Below, piece by piece: positions 17,206 to 24,639 of a DNA stretch of 64,000 nt. The position numbers and the translations under genes were made by a program. The notes below the pieces were generated by a model. It was not told the DNA's origin and made no database searches. It worked only from the letters and a program-made list of their open reading frames with translations. Numbering within the stretch: the first letter of the stretch is position 1; the number at the start of each line of letters is the position of its first letter. The stretch lies in the NCBI RefSeq assembly GCF_003385395.1, contig NZ_QNUG01000010.1, positions 52,547 through 116,546 on the forward strand, read 5' to 3'. This DNA is from Epilithonimonas hispanica (GTDB taxonomy: Bacteria > Bacteroidota > Bacteroidia > Flavobacteriales > Weeksellaceae).

Positions 17206-17378
17206 AGAGCTTGTTTAAAAATTAATCAAAACCACATAGTCACATAGAAAACCTCAAGATTAAGTGCAAAAAGAAAAAAAAAGAAGTATTATATTTACTA
17301 TTTTTTCTCTTATTTTTACAAAAACTATGTGTCTATGTGGTTATAAAATCATTTCTGATACAAATTTAAACAAGCTCT
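17206..17378. repeat. Intergenic hairpin element 2 (nested inverted repeats)
   Basis: The outer arms 17206-17219 and 17365-17378 are exact 14-base reverse complements (AGAGCTTGTTTAAA). The inner arms 17230-17247 and 17325-17342 match at 17 of 18 positions. Each inner arm is two direct copies of a CCACATAG-like octamer. The inner arms correspond to those of elements 1 and 3 with the A-to-T change present on both sides. Confidence 0.8.
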
Positions 17379-17511
17379 AAGATAAAATTTAGTTTCTTAA
17401 TTTTAAATAAAAGAAGTTAAGCTATTTTAGTCTAAAAGAATTTAAGAAATCAATAAATTGATTTGATTAAGGTTATTAAACAAAATCTTAACTGTTAAAA
17501 TCTGTTTCGAA

Positions 17512-17640
17512 AACCACAAAAGTCACAAAAGTTTTAAATTTCCTTAAGTTTATCAAAAGTTTAAATAAGGATAACGACCTTAACTTTTTGCTCTTTATAA
17601 AGATTTTTTTTATAATTTTTCTTTTGTGACTTTTGTGATT
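17512..17640. repeat. Intergenic hairpin element 3
   Basis: Arms 17512-17531 and 17621-17640 are reverse complements at 19 of 20 positions. Each arm is two direct copies of a CCACAAAAG-like nonamer. The plan is shared with elements 1 and 2. The extra A in each half-site is present in both arms. Confidence 0.8.
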
Positions 17641-17657
17641 TAATGTTTAATAATCCT

Positions 17658-19055
17658 TTAAACCGATTTCATATTATCGCCGTCTCTAGTATTCAGTCTT
17701 CGGAAAACCAAACCAGAAAGAATCGTGAGAAAACCAACAACTAGAAACGTATAACGGAAAGCATTGTGAATCTCGTTATGAATAAACTTAGTGTCGCCTT
17801 CAAAAATCTTTAGAATAATTAATCCAAATGCAACTCCAAATCCAATCGCAAATTGTTGATTAACAGAAACCAAAGAATTACCACTGCTCGTCTGATAAGT
17901 TCTGAGGTCAGCAATCGAAATCGTATTCATTGAAGTGAATTGTATCGAATTGAAAAATCCTAGCAATAATAAAAGCGGTACATACCAATAAATTGAACTA
18001 TGAATACTCGGAATTGCCAAACAACAAATCAGAAAACCGATGATAAATGTATTAACCATCAATGTGGAACGGTAACCAAATCTATCCAAAATCTTGATAA
18101 CTGCAGATTTCCCAAACATCGATGTGAGTGCCATTGGAGCAACAATCCAACCTGAAGTAAACGCCGATTGTCCGTAAGCAATCTGAATCATCAACGGAAC
18201 CAAAAGCGGAATAGAACTGATTCCTAATCTTGTCGCTAAATTCCCCAAAATCCCAACTCTGAATGTACGAACCTGAAAAAGATTGAGCGGAAATATGGGA
18301 TTATTATCTTTTTTGGCGTGTTTATAATAAAAAAACAACATCAAGAATCCTAACAAAAACACCAACAAAACTGGCGTAATATTTTTTGCATTTCCGAATA
18401 ATTCTAATGAAATAGAAAGTGATAACGAAGCCATTGCGAAAATTAGAAATCCTTTCAAGTCAAAATCGATGACGGGAGATTTGTAATTCGGCATATATTT
18501 TAAACCTAAAACAATTCCTAAAACGCCAATCGGAATATTAATCAGAAAAATCCAATGCCAAGACAAATAATCGACCAAATATCCACCAACCAAAGGTCCT
18601 AAAACGGGACCAATCAACGCAGGAATAATGGCGTAATTCATTGCTTTGAGAAGTTCGCTTTTGTCAAATGTTTTGATGAGTGCGAGTTTCCCAACCGGAG
18701 TCATCAAACTTCCGCCAACGCCCTGAATTACTCTGGAAATTACCAATTCTGTTAGATTTTGTGATAATGAGCAGAATAATGAACCGATTGAAAATAAAAC
18801 CAAAGATAGAATAAACACATTCTTAGTCCCGAATTTGTCCGCCAAAAATCCGCTGACAGGCATAAATAGAGCTAATGTGAGAACATAACTTATGATTGTG
18901 TTCTGCATATTAAGTGGAGATTCGTTCAAATCTCTGGCAATTGAAGGCAAAGATGTATTCAGAATCGTAGAATCCAGCATCTGCATAAAAATCGCAGTAG
19001 CTAATATCAGTGGAAGAAATTTTTTAACGGAATCTAGAGGCAAAGTTTCGCTCAT
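17658..19055 (-). CDS. MFS drug:proton antiporter, DHA2 (EmrB/QacA-like)
   Basis: A 465-residue inner-membrane transporter with about 14 predicted helices, the number expected for DHA2. TM1 carries FMQMLDSTILNTSLPSIARDL, the EmrB/QacA motif D1 in which Asp and Asn line the path. GFLADKFGTKNVF is MFS motif A. ALIGPVLGPLVGGYLVDYLSWHWIFLINIPIG is motif C, the antiporter signature. It exports lipophilic compounds in exchange for protons. No adaptor (EmrA) or regulator is adjacent. A TAAATTTG box four bases before the ATG suggests a leaderless transcript. Substrate unknown. Confidence 0.9.
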   Translation of the reverse strand: MSETLPLDSVKKFLPLILATAIFMQMLDSTILNTSLPSIARDLNESPLNMQNTIISYVLTLALFMPVSGFLADKFGTKNVFILSLVLFSIGSLFCSLSQNLTELVISRVIQGVGGSLMTPVGKLALIKTFDKSELLKAMNYAIIPALIGPVLGPLVGGYLVDYLSWHWIFLINIPIGVLGIVLGLKYMPNYKSPVIDFDLKGFLIFAMASLSLSISLELFGNAKNITPVLLVFLLGFLMLFFYYKHAKKDNNPIFPLNLFQVRTFRVGILGNLATRLGISSIPLLVPLMIQIAYGQSAFTSGWIVAPMALTSMFGKSAVIKILDRFGYRSTLMVNTFIIGFLICCLAIPSIHSSIYWYVPLLLLLGFFNSIQFTSMNTISIADLRTYQTSSGNSLVSVNQQFAIGFGVAFGLIILKIFEGDTKFIHNEIHNAFRYTFLVVGFLTILSGLVFRRLNTRDGDNMKSV

Positions 19056-19059
19056 TTCA

Positions 19060-19067
19060 CAAATTTA
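19060..19067 (-). promoter_or_regulatory. -7 box abutting the MFS start codon
   Basis: Minus-strand TAAATTTG fits TAnnTTTG and ends four bases before the ATG at 19055. Confidence 0.4.
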
Positions 19068-19079
19068 CTAAAAAATAAA

Positions 19080-19100
19080 AATCCGCTTTTTCAGCGGATT
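19080..19100 (-). terminator. Terminator after aguA
   Basis: AATCCGCT (19080-19087) pairs with AGCGGATT (19093-19100) around TTTTC. It sits just past the aguA stop and ends the putrescine operon. Confidence 0.75.
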
Positions 19101-19104
19101 GATT

Positions 19105-20160
19105 TTATACTAAAGGTTCTTGTTGGCTCAAACAGTGGAAGCTTCCCAATCCCCAAATAATATCGGTAGAATCTATCCCAACCACTTCTCTATCAGGAAA
19201 ACATTGTTGAATAATCTCCAAAGCTACCTCATCTTTATCACATCTGTAAGTCGGAACAATCACCGATTTGTTGGCGATGTAAAAATTGGCGTAAGAAGCA
19301 GGCAATCTCTCACCTTCACAATAAACTGCGTCTGGCATTGGAAGTTTGATGATATTCAGTTTTTCGCCGTTTAGCAAAGTCATTTCTTCCAATTGCCGAA
19401 GGTTGGTTTGAAGAATTTCATAATTGTCATCTTCAGGGTTATCTTCGATTACTGTTAGAACTGTGTTTTCATTTACAAAACGGATGGTGTCGTCTACGTG
19501 ACCGTCTGTGTCATCTCCTATAATTCCGTCGTCTACCCAAAGAACTTGTTTTTGTCCATAATATTTTTTCAAAAACTCTTCTACTTCTTCCTGAGAAAGA
19601 TGTGGATTCCTGTTTTCATTAAGCAAGCAAGATTTGGAAGTCAAAACAGTTCCAGCTCCGTTAAATTCTACCGAACCACCTTCCATAATAATTCCAGGAT
19701 AAAGAACAGGCAATCCTTTTTCTTCTGCAATTTTAGTCGGAATTACGTCATCCAATTCGAATGGCGGATATTTTCCTCCCCACGCATTGAAACCCCAATC
19801 CACAATGATTTTCTTTGGCTCTTCTCCATTTTTATTAACCAAAAATGCCGGACCGTGGTCTCTGCACCAAGCATCGTTGGTTTCGTGGAAATAGAATTCG
19901 ACTTTCGAAATATCTGCTCCAGCTTTCGAAATATGTTCCATTGCAAATGCCTGCATCTCTTGGTCTTTTACATTAATGCAAACAAATTCGCCTTTCGTCA
20001 ACTCAGCGATGAATTGTGCGTAAGCAGGATAAATCAAATCGATTCTTTCCGGCCAAGATTCTTCTTTGTGAGGCCAAGAGAGCCACGTTGCTTCGTGTTC
20101 TTCCCATTCTGCTGGGAAAGTGTAATCTAAAAGATTGATATTTTCAGGGATTTTATTCAT
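19105..20160 (-). CDS. aguA: Agmatine deiminase
   Basis: A 351-residue guanidino-group-modifying enzyme that converts agmatine to N-carbamoylputrescine and ammonia. Family marks are present in order: TWLSWPHKEESWP near residue 25, DAWCRDHGPAFLV near 95, EGGSVEFNGAGT near 160, DGHVDDTIRFV near 220, and the C-terminal GLGSFHCLSQQEP with the nucleophilic Cys343. With aguB upstream on the same strand it completes the agmatine route to putrescine, so the pair should be one operon. The gene between them is an unrelated membrane protein. Length is normal. Confidence 0.95.
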   Translation of the reverse strand: MNKIPENINLLDYTFPAEWEEHEATWLSWPHKEESWPERIDLIYPAYAQFIAELTKGEFVCINVKDQEMQAFAMEHISKAGADISKVEFYFHETNDAWCRDHGPAFLVNKNGEEPKKIIVDWGFNAWGGKYPPFELDDVIPTKIAEEKGLPVLYPGIIMEGGSVEFNGAGTVLTSKSCLLNENRNPHLSQEEVEEFLKKYYGQKQVLWVDDGIIGDDTDGHVDDTIRFVNENTVLTVIEDNPEDDNYEILQTNLRQLEEMTLLNGEKLNIIKLPMPDAVYCEGERLPASYANFYIANKSVIVPTYRCDKDEVALEIIQQCFPDREVVGIDSTDIIWGLGSFHCLSQQEPLV

Positions 20161-20162
20161 TT

Positions 20163-20888
20163 TTAGTTTTCAATATTGATGTTTTTGTTCAGAAATTTTA
20201 AAATTTCATTACTTGAAAAATTCGTAGTTATTGGATTAATATTTATTGGCGTTCCTGTTATTTTATAGTTGGTGTTCTTTAGAAAACCTTTTCTAATATA
20301 CTTTTCAGGATCTTTAACAAAAATTAAAACAAAATTATTCGGAGGTACAATATGCTCTTTTATTGAAACAATTTCATTCTTTGGAATTTTAGCTATTTCA
20401 TTTTTCAGAAAACCAATTTGAATATTTAAAGTTGATTCTGTAATTTCAATTAGTATTCTTTTGGCATTAATCAATCGCTTAATAGAAACTAAAAGAATTA
20501 ATCCAAAAAAAGAAACACAAATAATTCCTATAAAGAAAGCTATCTGTGGATTCATTCTTCTACCATCAAAATAAGAATTATATATAATCATAATAATTCC
20601 CATAATGACAAAGACTAAACTTCCCAAAAATGAAAAAAAAGCTTTCTGTTTGCTTTCATAAATAATTTTAGTTTTATCATCAATTAATTTTTCCGAACCA
20701 AAATTATTTTTCAAAAAGAAATAAACAATTCCACCACCTCCGAAAAAAATTAAAGTTCCTAAGTTTATAATGAATTTTCGTTCAGAATCTCCACCTCCAT
20801 TCACTAACGAATAGATTGACATTGAAGTAAATAATAAAAATATGATATAAATTAATATATCTTTTTTATTGATTTTACTCTTCATCAA
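20163..20888 (-). CDS. Four-helix membrane protein between aguB and aguA
   Basis: A 241-residue protein with four predicted membrane segments near residues 9-27, 40-60, 86-108 and 118-140. A C-terminal cytoplasmic-type domain (NIQIGFLKNEIAKIPKNEIVSIKEHI, then FVLIFVKDPEKYI) follows and resembles the PH-like part of STM3941-type proteins; that match is tentative. The start overlaps the aguB 3' end by 14 bases and the stop lies two bases before aguA. It is therefore translationally packed into the putrescine operon. A role in polyamine transport or sensing is possible but unproven. Confidence 0.7.
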   Translation of the reverse strand: MMKSKINKKDILIYIIFLLFTSMSIYSLVNGGGDSERKFIINLGTLIFFGGGGIVYFFLKNNFGSEKLIDDKTKIIYESKQKAFFSFLGSLVFVIMGIIMIIYNSYFDGRRMNPQIAFFIGIICVSFFGLILLVSIKRLINAKRILIEITESTLNIQIGFLKNEIAKIPKNEIVSIKEHIVPPNNFVLIFVKDPEKYIRKGFLKNTNYKITGTPININPITTNFSSNEILKFLNKNINIEN

Positions 20889-21750
20889 TAAAACGTTTGG
20901 TAATCGGCGAATAAGTTTCGATTCTTCTGTCTCTTAAGAAAGGCCAGTGCTTTCTCATATAGTCGGTTTGAGCAAGGTCTACTTCTGTTACCACAACTTC
21001 CTCTTTATCGTGAGAAGCTAAATACAACAATTTTCCTTGAGCATTAGTTACAAAACTTCCGCCCCAGAATTTCATAGCACCGTCTTGCTCGAAGCCTACT
21101 CTGTTTACAGAAACTACAGGAACGCCGTTTGCAACTGCGTGAGAACGCTGAATGGTTTGCCACGCATTATATTGATCTTGATTGGTTTCCTCGTCTTGGT
21201 CTGTTGCCCAACCAATCGCTGTTGGATAAAACATAATGTCTGCTCCCATCAAAGCTGTAATTCTTGAAGCTTCCGGATACCATTGGTCCCAGCAAATCAA
21301 CACGCCAATTCTTCCGAATTTAGTATTAAAATTTTTGTAACCTAAATCACCTGGCGTAAAATAGAATTTTTCATAAAAAGCAGGATCATCAGGGATGTGC
21401 ATTTTACGATATTTACCTAAGTAAGTTCCATCTGCATCTATGACAGCCGTTGTGTTATGATAAAGACCTTGAGCTCTTTTCTCGAATAATGAAGCAATAA
21501 TAACAACACCCAATTCTTTAGCAACTGCAGAAAGTGCATCGGTTGACGGCCCAGGAATGGCTTCTGCCAAATCAAAATTGTTATAATCTTCTACGTCACA
21601 AAAATATAATGACGTAAAAAGTTCTTGTAAACATACGATTTCGGCGCCTTTTGCTGCGACTTCTTTTATTTTTTCAATGGCTTTGTTCAAGTTTTCCTGC
21701 TTGTCTTTAACGCAAGACATCTGAACTGTACCTATTTTAACTTTTGACAT
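20875..21750 (-). CDS. aguB: N-carbamoylputrescine amidase
   Basis: A 291-residue nitrilase-superfamily amidohydrolase that releases putrescine, CO2 and ammonia from N-carbamoylputrescine. The Glu-Lys-Cys triad is visible: Glu in CLQELFTSLYF near residue 43, Lys in YRKMHIPDD near 115, and Cys in VLICWDQWYPEASR near 152. First gene of the operon that continues with a membrane protein and aguA. A TATTTTTG box lies at 21768-21775 upstream of the ATG. Family assignment is firm because of the adjacent agmatine deiminase. Confidence 0.95.
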   Translation of the reverse strand: MSKVKIGTVQMSCVKDKQENLNKAIEKIKEVAAKGAEIVCLQELFTSLYFCDVEDYNNFDLAEAIPGPSTDALSAVAKELGVVIIASLFEKRAQGLYHNTTAVIDADGTYLGKYRKMHIPDDPAFYEKFYFTPGDLGYKNFNTKFGRIGVLICWDQWYPEASRITALMGADIMFYPTAIGWATDQDEETNQDQYNAWQTIQRSHAVANGVPVVSVNRVGFEQDGAMKFWGGSFVTNAQGKLLYLASHDKEEVVVTEVDLAQTDYMRKHWPFLRDRRIETYSPITKRFIDEE

Positions 21751-21767
21751 TTAATCTAAATTTTTTA

Positions 21768-21775
21768 CAAAAATA
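21768..21775 (-). promoter_or_regulatory. -7 box of the putrescine operon
   Basis: Minus-strand TATTTTTG fits TAnnTTTG, 17 bases before the aguB ATG. Confidence 0.45.
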
Positions 21776-21891
21776 CTAAGATTCTGAATAATCAAAAATC
21801 TCTCCAAAAGATTTTGTTTAATATTTCTAAAAATTAATGTCATCATGCATATTTTCTATGTTCTAGAACGCTTATTTTCCCCGGGAAACTT

Positions 21892-21899
21892 TACCTTTG
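21892..21899 (+). promoter_or_regulatory. -7 box of the thioesterase gene
   Basis: TACCTTTG fits TAnnTTTG, 25 bases before the ATG at 21925. Confidence 0.5.
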
Positions 21900-21924
21900 C
21901 ACCGAATTAAAATGATATAGATTT

Positions 21925-22335
21925 ATGATGAATTATCACACTAGAAAATGGATAAAACCAGAAGACCTTAATCCCAATCATTCGCTTTTTGGAGGGAGAC
22001 TTTTACAATGGATCGATGAAGAAGCTGCACTTTATGCCATTATTCAGTTAGAAAACTCAAGAACAGTTACCAAATATATTTCCGAAATCAATTTTGTAAG
22101 CTCAGCAAAACAAGGCGATATTATTGAGATCGGAATTGAAGCCGTGGGATTTGGGAAATCCTCGTTAACATTACGATGCGAAGTCAGAAACAAAATGACA
22201 CATCAGATTATCATTACGATTGATAAATTGGTTTTTGTAGGATTAGATGAAAACGGAAATCCAAAACCTCATGGCAAAACAAAAATTGAATACGTTGCCG
22301 ATCGACTGAGCGAGAAAAATACTCCAGAGTTTTAA
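21925..22335 (+). CDS. Acyl-CoA thioesterase (hotdog fold, YciA/BACH type)
   Basis: A 136-residue hotdog protein that hydrolyses acyl-CoA to free acid and CoA in the cytosol. NPNHSLFGGRLLQWIDEEAALYA (residues ~12-34) holds the conserved GG turn and the catalytic Asp. SEINFVSSAKQGDIIEIGIEAVGFGKSSL near 50-75 is the long second motif of the 4HBT acyl-CoA hydrolases. A single hotdog domain implies a homo-oligomer. It may limit acyl-CoA build-up together with the synthetases at 3.4-7 kb, though these are far apart. The stop is followed by a hairpin terminator. Confidence 0.88.
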   Translation: MMNYHTRKWIKPEDLNPNHSLFGGRLLQWIDEEAALYAIIQLENSRTVTKYISEINFVSSAKQGDIIEIGIEAVGFGKSSLTLRCEVRNKMTHQIIITIDKLVFVGLDENGNPKPHGKTKIEYVADRLSEKNTPEF

Positions 22336-22373
22336 AAGGCTGTCAAAAAAACGAGAGAGCTTTTTATGTAAAA

Positions 22374-22395
22374 AAGGAAAGCATTCGCTTTCCTT
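22374..22395 (+). terminator. Terminator after the thioesterase gene
   Basis: A nine-bp perfect stem, AAGGAAAGC (22374-22382) and GCTTTCCTT (22387-22395), with loop ATTC. Confidence 0.65.
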
Positions 22396-22452
22396 CTAGT
22401 AGAGACTATCTCAAAAGGACAGTTTCATTATATTACTACTTAAAAAACTTTC

Positions 22453-23130
22453 TTACAATATCTTCAACAATTCCTCCGCTACTTTTTCGGAAGAAGCTGG
22501 GTTTTGTCCAGTGATTAGTTTTCCATCTACCACAGCATAAGGATGCCAATCCTCCGTTTTACTGTACACTCCTCCATTTTCTTTTAACATATCTTCTACA
22601 AGAAACGGAACAACATCTGTCAATTGTACAGCATCTTCCTCAGTATTGGTAAAGCCGGTTACATTTTTACCTTTAACCAAATATTCGCCATCGATTTTGA
22701 CGTGTCTTAAAACGCCCGGCGCGTGGCATACAAACGCCACAGGTTTATCAGCCTTATAAAAATCTGTAATCAACTGCTGAGAAACGGTATCTTCTGCCAA
22801 ATCCCACAATGGTCCATGACCACCTGGATAGAACACCGCATCATAATCTGCAGGATTAACTTCTGATAATTTTTTGGTGTCGCTCAATTGCGCCAACAAT
22901 TCTTTGTCTTCCGCCATTCTGCGTGTGGCATCGGTTTGCGCTGTTGGGTCTTCACTTTTTGGATCGATGGGTGGCTGTCCGCCTTTTGGTGATGCTAATG
23001 TGATTTGTGCGCCTTCATCAAGTAATGCGTAATAAGGTGCTGCTAATTCTTCTGTCCAGAATCCGGTTTTCTCACCTGTGTTTCCTAAGTCTTCGTGGCT
23101 CGTAAGCACGATTAATATTCTCTTGTTCAT
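22453..23130 (-). CDS. DJ-1/PfpI superfamily protein (type 1 glutamine amidotransferase domain)
   Basis: A 225-residue protein of the Hsp31/HchA-like part of the DJ-1/PfpI superfamily. Marks are RILIVLTSHEDLGNTGEKTGFWTEEL at the N-terminus, DYDAVFYPGGHGPLWDL near residue 92, and KPVAFVCHAPGVLRHV near 130 with the nucleophile elbow Cys. Glu in the first motif and the Cys-His pair fit glyoxalase III/deglycase-type members. It probably detoxifies methylglyoxal or repairs glycated molecules. The frame extends 22 codons upstream to 23196, but the ATG at 23130 is where homologous text begins, so that start is preferred. Confidence 0.85.
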   Translation of the reverse strand: MNKRILIVLTSHEDLGNTGEKTGFWTEELAAPYYALLDEGAQITLASPKGGQPPIDPKSEDPTAQTDATRRMAEDKELLAQLSDTKKLSEVNPADYDAVFYPGGHGPLWDLAEDTVSQQLITDFYKADKPVAFVCHAPGVLRHVKIDGEYLVKGKNVTGFTNTEEDAVQLTDVVPFLVEDMLKENGGVYSKTEDWHPYAVVDGKLITGQNPASSEKVAEELLKIL

Positions 23131-23225
23131 TTTGATAATTTTTTTAAAATTTGATAATCCAAAATTGAACCAATCGTAATTAAAAACACAAGACATAAGT
23201 CACAAAATCATAGTGACGCAGGTCA

Positions 23226-23573
23226 CTATTTTCGGGTAATACGGCTCAATGTCTCCCTGGAAACACCGAGATAGGAAGCTATAATTGTTTTAGGAACCCG
23301 CTGGTTTAGCGTGGGATATTGCATCGAGAACTGTTCAAATTGTTCTTTAACATCGGTCATTAGTAAAGACAAAATTCTTTTCTGCAAAGCAACATAACCC
23401 AGACTATTTTTGATTCTGAAAAAATGCTCCACTTTGCGATTTTCTAAACAGATCTTTTCCAAATTATCTTTGGAAAGTATATATAACTCAACATCTTCCA
23501 GACAATGGATGCTCGTGACCGATGGCTCGCCCGAATAAAAGGCCTGAAAATCAGAAATCCACCAGTTCTCCAT
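23226..23573 (-). pseudogene. Crp/Fnr-family regulator, N-terminally truncated
   Basis: Only 115 codons remain from the ATG at 23573; family members usually have about 190. The visible part begins in the middle of the cyclic-nucleotide-binding barrel (ENWWISDFQAFYSGEPSVTSI) and ends with a complete helix-turn-helix (IIASYLGVSRETLSRI). Seven in-frame codons before this ATG read IYFIQFA, which continues the homologous text. An in-frame stop at 23595-23597 then ends it, and no barrel N-terminus is found upstream in any frame. The gene is therefore a 5'-deleted remnant, probably non-functional as a ligand sensor. The HTH part might still bind DNA if expressed. Confidence 0.7.
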
Positions 23574-23704
23574 CGCGAATTGGATGAAATAAATTCAAAG
23601 TTATCAAAAATGCTTTCTAATAATTAGTCTTAAAAATAAATCTACACAATATCAAAACGCTAAATGCCAATTCTGATAACAGAAAAGCCATTAAAGAGAA
23701 ATCG

Positions 23705-23923
23705 TTGGCTTTGTACGAATTTGTCATTCCAATCTATAAAAACGAATACACCAATTACGCTAAACTATGCGACAGCAAAGCAGATCCGACTAAGAAAGAG
23801 GAAGCTGTAAAATTGATAAAACAAAAATACTCATCAACATTTGAAAAGATGTACATCGATCTTATGGATGCTGGCAAAGCTTTCGCCGATGAAAACAAAC
23901 TAAATGTGAATTGGGGCAACTAA
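23705..23923 (+). pseudogene. Small hypothetical protein lacking a plausible N-terminus
   Basis: A 72-codon frame from a TTG at 23705, helix-rich, ending KAFADENKLNVNWGN. The same frame stays open upstream to 23624 (reading NSDNRKAIKEKS just before the TTG) without any ATG or GTG. It therefore looks like the 3' part of a longer gene, possibly a small exported protein whose signal peptide is missing. It faces away from the truncated Crp/Fnr gene, whose 5' end is also missing. Function unknown. It could still be a genuine short gene using TTG. Confidence 0.45.
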
Positions 23924-24024
23924 TCGGAATATTGACAAAGATTTAATCTAAGAACAAAACTTTACTGAGTGATTCTAGGATGTAATTCGTTTCTTTGTCT
24001 TTGAGAATTTCAAATTAATATAAA

Positions 24025-24339
24025 ATGTCCGGAGAGAAACCATTTAAATTGATTAATCTATATCGTCATACCGCTTTGGTAGAAGCTGTTTCTTATTTGA
24101 TACTTTTATTGATCGCAATGCCTTTAAAATATATTGCGGGTATACCAGAACCTGTTAAATATTTTGGATGGATCCACGGGTGGTTATTTCTTTTCTACTT
24201 TGCGGTTCTGATTGTTGCGGCTTTCAAATACCGTTGGAGTATTTTGAGAGTGATCTATTATCTCATAGCATCGGTAGTTCCGTTTCTCCCTTTCTTAATT
24301 GATAAGAAATTGAAACAGGAATCTTTAACGGTTAAATGA
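24025..24339 (+). CDS. DUF3817 integral membrane protein
   Basis: A 104-residue inner-membrane protein with three predicted helices. The DUF3817 signature is complete: YRHTALVEAVSYLILLLIAMP near residue 13, then YFGWIHGWLFLFYFAVLIVAA near 46 and a last helix near 72-90. The conserved Glu in the first helix and His-Gly in the second are family hallmarks. Function of the family is unknown; members often lie near unrelated genes. It stands alone and is followed by a strong terminator. Confidence 0.85.
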   Translation: MSGEKPFKLINLYRHTALVEAVSYLILLLIAMPLKYIAGIPEPVKYFGWIHGWLFLFYFAVLIVAAFKYRWSILRVIYYLIASVVPFLPFLIDKKLKQESLTVK

Positions 24340-24344
24340 TAAAT

Positions 24345-24377
24345 AAAAAAACGGAATCCAAAAGGCTCCGTTTTTTT
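24345..24377. terminator. Bidirectional terminator after the DUF3817 gene
   Basis: An 11-bp perfect stem, AAAAAAACGGA (24345-24355) and TCCGTTTTTTT (24367-24377). It separates the DUF3817 gene from the convergent hypothetical at 24379. Confidence 0.8.
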
Positions 24378-24378
24378 G

Positions 24379-24639
24379 TCAAAATTTACAAGCTAAAATA
24401 TGATTGTTCGATTTGTCATAGTATTCAGCTTTCCAATAATGAGGGTCATCAATATTTCTAAATTCAATATTTTCAAATTTATATTGTTTTTTAAAAGGTT
24501 TGTCCAGAAAAATAATAATTGCATCCTCTTGAGGCCAACCCTTTGAAGTTTCAGCAATCTGATTTCCAAGTTTAATTTCTCGGTTAAGAATTTCTGTTAA
24601 TTCTTTACTGAAGCTAGTAATGTGATTTTTATCAATCAT
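24379..24639 (-). CDS. Hypothetical protein coupled to the acyl-CoA reductase gene
   Basis: An 86-residue soluble protein with a helical start (FSKELTEILNREIKLGNQIAE) and a beta-rich rest (DAIIIFLDKPFKKQYKFENIEFRNIDDPHYWKAEYYD). Its ATG shares one base with the stop of the acyl-CoA reductase gene (TGATG), so the two are translationally coupled. I cannot name the family. The phrase WPQEDAIIIFL recurs in small uncharacterised Bacteroidota proteins. Function unknown. Confidence 0.7.
   Translation of the reverse strand: MIDKNHITSFSKELTEILNREIKLGNQIAETSKGWPQEDAIIIFLDKPFKKQYKFENIEFRNIDDPHYWKAEYYDKSNNHILACKF

Larger units (their letters stand above)
17184..17657. other. 474-base intergenic region carrying two hairpin elements
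   Basis: No coding frame is convincing. Elements at 17206-17378 and 17512-17640 fill most of it, and the bases between them (about 17380-17510) are AT-rich spacer. It lies between two minus-strand genes, upstream of the methyltransferase and downstream of the MFS pump. Confidence 0.7.

Noticed and set aside
19498..20130. 210-codon open frame on the plus strand over aguA
   Set aside because: Antisense to a secure agmatine deiminase gene; rich in Phe, Cys and Arg with no family text.
23131..23196. Upstream start for the DJ-1/PfpI gene
   Set aside because: The 22 extra residues are not part of the family fold; the internal ATG begins the first beta strand.
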